Of a DNA stretch of 25,000 nucleotides, positions 21,972 through 25,000 are shown piece after piece. Below the pieces are notes generated by a model. The model ran no database searches. It worked only from the letters and a program-made list of their open reading frames with translations, and was not told the DNA's origin. This DNA comes from Botryococcus braunii. Lineage: Eukaryota; Chlorophyta; Trebouxiophyceae. The translations under genes and the position numbers were made by a program. The first letter of the stretch is position 1. Each line of letters begins with the position of its first letter. The stretch is taken from positions 27,501-52,500 of the forward strand of contig MVGU01001203.1 of assembly GCA_002005505.1 (NCBI GenBank). Reading direction: 5' to 3'.

Positions 21972-23186
21972 TTACTTTTGAGGATTATGCCCCGGCCCTT
22001 TTCCCTTCCAATGTCCTCCCCGGCCACCACGGCCCTTCCACTGCCCACCTCGAGCTTGATTAGAGGGAAAAGGAGGAGGTGGGGGCAATTGACTGTCGCG
22101 CCTGCTCTTCCTTTGCAAGTAGTCCCGCTTGGCCTGACATTGCCATTGCTCGTGACCAAAGTTTTTGCAGAAGTAACACTGGCGCTCGGAGGGGACGCTA
22201 GTCCGAGAATCTAACTTCCCACCAACGCTGTGGCCGACGGCTCCAAGCACAGGCCCCTGGGTGAATCCCGGAAAGTGTGCCGGCGTGCTTATGGGAGTCC
22301 TCTTCACAGCGTTGAGAACCTTCCTTCCTTCCTGTCCCCTCAGCATCCCCCCTGACTTTAAGTTACTTTCATATTGCACCACATAAGTGCACAATACGTC
22401 GAGGTCTGAGAATCTGACACCAGTTTGTGGGTTTATCGTGCAAGCAACTCTAATATGAGCATTCAAGCCTTTGAGAAACATGTATATTTTATCATTTTCG
22501 CATATCTCATACTCAGTTTCAACGTCACTCAAGAGCGTTATGAACCTTTCGATATATTTTTCAACACTTTCATGGCCTTGATAGACATGATCAAGCTTTT
22601 GGCGTGCGGCCATAACAAGGTCGGTTGAGTCATAGCGGTTCCCCATAAAAGTCTTGAACTCCTCCCAAGTTGCTTCCATTTGATCCCCTTCCCGTTCCTT
22701 CCTTTTTAAGTGAGTTCCCCACACCTTTGTAGGTCGCTCCTCCATGCACTGGAGTGCGACTGCAACCCACTTGTCACGTGCCACATTCGAGATGTCAGCA
22801 TAAGATTCTACTTTGCTAGCAAAGAACTGGAAACTCCCCCGTTTGCCCGTGAACATTGCGGGTGTAGGCACACGCACTACGTGATTTGAGGATGGCGTCC
22901 GCTGGGAAGCTCGTTCACCCTCCAAGGCCTCGATCCTTTTGAGTAGCTTAGCAATCAAAATTTGGGTTCTGTCTTTCTTCAAGGGTTTCTTCACTGGTGC
23001 AAGCTTGGTTTTCCGTTTGGGTGTGGGTTTAGGCGGTGGAGCTGGTTCCGTTTCAAACTCCTCTTGCATGAGATCGTCCACTTCGACACCCTCCTTTTCA
23101 AGCCCTTCCAACAATTCCTTTTCCATCAAAGGGATACCAGCGTACTTGCTTCCTTTCCTGACGGACGCCATACTCGCAAGGGACAA
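21972..23186 (-). CDS. Gypsy gag
   Basis: 404 residues. The N-terminus is charged with a proline/lysine-rich stretch (48-70) and a short coiled-coil-like run (ILIAKLLKRIEALEGE, 76-91). The capsid-like part at about 110-280 includes WEEFKTFMGNRYDS and a Gly-Leu-Asn step, as in retrotransposon gag domains. A CCHC zinc knuckle, CYFCKNFGHEQWQC, is at 337-350. The tail is glycine/arginine-rich. It packages the element's RNA into particles. The ATG at 23186 is used; a second Met lies five codons later. The stop at 21972 is followed 12 bases later by the ATG of the next ORF. Confidence 0.93.
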   Translation of the reverse strand: MSLASMASVRKGSKYAGIPLMEKELLEGLEKEGVEVDDLMQEEFETEPAPPPKPTPKRKTKLAPVKKPLKKDRTQILIAKLLKRIEALEGERASQRTPSSNHVVRVPTPAMFTGKRGSFQFFASKVESYADISNVARDKWVAVALQCMEERPTKVWGTHLKRKEREGDQMEATWEEFKTFMGNRYDSTDLVMAARQKLDHVYQGHESVEKYIERFITLLSDVETEYEICENDKIYMFLKGLNAHIRVACTINPQTGVRFSDLDVLCTYVVQYESNLKSGGMLRGQEGRKVLNAVKRTPISTPAHFPGFTQGPVLGAVGHSVGGKLDSRTSVPSERQCYFCKNFGHEQWQCQAKRDYLQRKSRRDSQLPPPPPFPSNQARGGQWKGRGGRGGHWKGKGPGHNPQK

Positions 23187-23240
23187 TCCGATGGCAACCT
23201 TGCTTACGTCTCCCTTCGAACCGAGGCTCTAACCGCCTCG

Positions 23241-23250
23241 CCGATACCAA
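23241..23250 (-). promoter_or_regulatory. Primer binding site of the Gypsy element
   Basis: Next to the 5' LTR the minus strand reads TTGGTATCGG. After one base, TGGTATC matches the complement of the initiator tRNA-Met 3' end (TGGTATCAGAGC in plants), but the match then fails. Either a diverged initiator-Met site or another tRNA. An inverted repeat, CGAGGC-7-GCCTCG, overlaps the downstream side (about 23222-23240). Confidence 0.5.
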
Positions 23251-23739
23251 TGAAACAAAGGGAGACGTGTATGCAAGTTTAATAATAAGAGATACTAGGG
23301 TTTAAGGAAGGGGTGACACCGCGAGACAGTAAACGTGACGCCGATTCCTCTTACAATACGCAGCTCCTCCTCACGCAGGCGATTCCGAGTCTCCAATAAA
23401 CAATATGGCCAACGCCAATACAATATAATATGCAACAGATATATCCAGGCCCCAAAGATAAGTGTGTCTCTCGAAGTGTGTGTCCAACTTGTGGTGAACC
23501 CGGCTACATCGCCCTTCTATGTGATGCTCTCGCGAGCACCACGAGAAGGATGACGAGAGGGCATCCTTTTGGACATTTCATGAACATCCTATATTGTGAA
23601 GCTTCTCGTAGTACGACGTGCGTGAAGACACATGCGCACACATGCAGGCGTGCACGTAATTCGAAAGACCTGCACATAATTCGAAAGGCGAGCCGCATGA
23701 GGTACGCAGACGCGGCACCGCACGCGTCACCTCACTACA
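23251..23739 (-). repeat. 5' LTR of the Gypsy element
   Basis: 489 bp, TGTAGTG...TTTCA on the minus strand. It contains a 20-bp tandem pair, TGCACRTAATTCGAAAGRCS, near its 5' end; the same pair is at 17182-17221 in the other LTR. On the opposite strand it holds an open frame with a zinc-knuckle-like string. The LTR promoter is expected here, but I could not place a TATA box with confidence. Confidence 0.95.
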
Positions 23740-23755
23740 GGTGGGCCCAATAACC
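23740..23755 (-). promoter_or_regulatory. Second initiator tRNA anticodon-arm-like motif beside the Gypsy element
   Basis: The minus strand reads GGTTATTGGGCCCACC. This is the same complement of the initiator tRNA-Met anticodon arm as the Copia primer site, with one extra T. Just upstream on that strand is ACACAACA, with CA at 23760-23759, a plausible LTR end. The Gypsy target duplication GGTGG lies within the motif. It may be the primer site of an older Copia-like element, split by the Gypsy insertion. Confidence 0.35.
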
Positions 23756-23899
23756 TATTGTTGTGTAGAAGAGCAAAATAGAGGAAACGTCGCTCGCCAG
23801 TTCCGTCCACGGAACGTTCTGTATCCCAGTGATTCACTCAATCACTGAACTCTTGGTTACAATCCAGTAACCACTTGTGTTTCCAGGTGTATCTTTGCC

Positions 23900-24190
23900 A
23901 CCTGTTCGCAACCGTAAGTATCTGTCACTTACTCAAGCACTCACATCAGTTACGACGCCATCCTCGCAACTGACCACCGCTGCCCACCCGTGTACATACT
24001 ACACTTATGCAGCTCGTACTGTCTCAACAGACAGAAAACAACAACCTCCGATATTCTCTCACGCAGCCCACATGCATAAGCATAGCATGATATCAGTGAG
24101 AGCAATACTCCGGCAGGTCTCAGACAGGTCCTTCAGCGATTCCCACTGAATAGGACTCCAGCCAACTTCGATAGAAAGCTCCAACTGTCT
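23900..24190 (-). repeat. Intron-less copy of a three-part repeated sequence
   Basis: Three contiguous modules: 23900-23977, 23978-24048 and 24049-24190. The same modules recur at 24214-24291, 24401-24471 and 24577-24718, with about six base differences in 291. In this copy the modules are joined exactly where the other copy has GT-AG spacers. On the minus strand a frame starting QLELSIEVGWSPIQWESLKD stays open for about 42 codons. No protein family is recognised. No poly(A) tract borders it. Confidence 0.85.
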
Positions 24191-24213
24191 CCTTTTACAT
24201 GGTGTTGTTTATT

Positions 24214-24718
24214 ACCTGTTCGCAACCGTAAGTATCTGTCACTTACTCAAGCACTCACATCAGTTACGACGCCATCCTCGCAACTGACCACCTGTACGAG
24301 TCACGTACATTGCTCTCTATTAGTATCATACTTACACCAGTAACTAAACAACACAATGGCTTCCATCAATGTACAAGTTTTTATCCGGAGGTGTTCTTAC
24401 CGCTGCCCACCCGTGTACATACTACACTTATGCAGCTCGCACTGTCTCAACAGACAACAAACAACAACCTACTGCACAGTACTGAGTGTTATTCAGTCTT
24501 TTCAACTAAATGGCACTCATTAACACTTATGAACTATCATTTACTAAACACAACCGATGCTCTAACCGGGCCTTACCGATATTCTCTCACGCAGCCCACA
24601 TGCACAAGCATAGCATGATATCAGTGAGAGCAATACTCCGGCAGGTCTCAGACAGGTCCTTCAGCGATTCCCACTGAATAGGACTCCAGGCAACTTCGAT
24701 AGAAAGCTCCAACTGTCT
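24214..24718 (-). repeat. Intron-containing copy of the three-part repeated sequence
   Basis: On the minus strand the order is exon-like block 24718-24577, intron 24576-24472 (105 bp, GTAAGG ... TGTGCAG), block 24471-24401, intron 24400-24292 (109 bp, GTAAGA ... CGTACAG), block 24291 to about 24214. The second intron has TACTAAT, a branch-point consensus, about 30 bases before its acceptor. A GTAATA donor-like string follows the last block. The introns were found by comparison with the copy at 23900-24190. Confidence 0.8.
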
Positions 24719-25000
24719 GAGGAACGAACTGCCGATCTGCCCTCCTAGCTTGATCGCGCGTTATGCACAATCACAGATCACCGCAGAAAGGTGTACTTTA
24801 TCACCACACCCTAACTGTGTGAGGTACACTTGTCACACCCACGAAGTACGGACTTATGCTATATCTGTACACCTGTCCTACACGTGTACAGGCTCGATAG
24901 GATCTCTATCACAGTTCCTTGAACTTCATTGACTGAGACCTGTACTTGCATGATGGGCTATGAACCTCTACCTCCCATGGAGGGCACTCTCTCCAGGTCT
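24719..25000. other. Right end, no gene recognised
   Basis: An inverted repeat CTGTACAC (24865-24872) with GTGTACAG (24884-24891) is visible. On the minus strand, open exon-like pieces lead towards the block ending at 24718, but none could be fixed. If 23759 is an LTR end, this is LTR interior. Confidence 0.4.

Larger units (their letters stand above)
16782..23739 (-). mobile_element. Complete Gypsy chromovirus (Ty3 LTR retrotransposon)
   Basis: A 6,958-bp element on the minus strand, with two 489-bp LTRs (23251-23739 and 16782-17270) that start TG, end CA and differ at one base (17038 G, 23507 A). The 5-base flanks are GGTGG on both sides (16777-16781 and 23740-23744), a perfect target duplication. 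RT and RNase H come before integrase, the Gypsy order, and a chromodomain ends pol, as in chromoviruses. Coding capacity is spread over gag, a short second ORF and pol, each -1 to the one before. One LTR difference in 489 bases suggests a young insertion, somewhat older than the Copia element by this measure. Confidence 0.97.

Noticed and set aside
23877..24149. 90-codon plus-strand ORF and a GTAAGTAT donor-like string within it
   Set aside because: The spacers missing from this copy have GT-AG borders only on the minus strand; the plus-strand ORF has no recognisable content.

Overview
The window is nuclear DNA of a eukaryote. It holds one split host gene with GT-AG introns, two nested-in-place LTR retrotransposons with intact coding capacity, and many microsatellites and low-copy repeats; there are no operons or bacterial signals. 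A Copia element, a chromodomain-bearing Gypsy element (chromovirus) and a primer site matching initiator-Met tRNA would suit a green-lineage genome (streptophyte alga or early land plant). The host gene, however, is the animal/protist type of GDP-L-fucose synthase rather than the bacterial-like type familiar from flowering plants. A species cannot be named from the sequence alone.

Layout. 1-723: flank with a long CT microsatellite. 724-7842: complete Copia element on the minus strand (691-bp LTRs with no difference seen, 5-bp target duplication GTTTG, gag-PR-INT and RT-RNaseH in two overlapping frames). Its leader has a small ORF starting like the histone H3 tail, and its primer site matches the anticodon arm, not the 3' end, of initiator tRNA-Met. 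7888-8110: TG microsatellite. 8221-8555: promoter-proximal DNA with a run of small hairpins. 8556-11954: GDP-L-fucose synthase, plus strand, six exons, 321 residues. 11945-12429: 241-bp tandem duplication that starts in the last codons of that gene. 13045-13450: degenerate 11-bp tandem array. 13451-16781: about 3.3 kb without a convincing gene, carrying perfect inverted repeats and a tRNA-like segment. 16782-23739: complete Gypsy chromovirus on the minus strand (489-bp LTRs differing at one base, target duplication GGTGG, gag / short ORF / pol in three frames). 23740-25000: DNA in which a three-part sequence occurs twice, once with two 105-109 bp GT-AG introns and once without them.

How it fits together. 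The fucose synthase is the only clear host gene. Both retroelements are young by LTR identity and target duplications. The Gypsy element sits beside a second primer-site-like motif, so it may have landed at the primer site of another, mostly non-coding, LTR element whose parts flank it; this is inference. Exon boundaries were set by reading frame, splice consensus and the known family sequence. No database search was possible.
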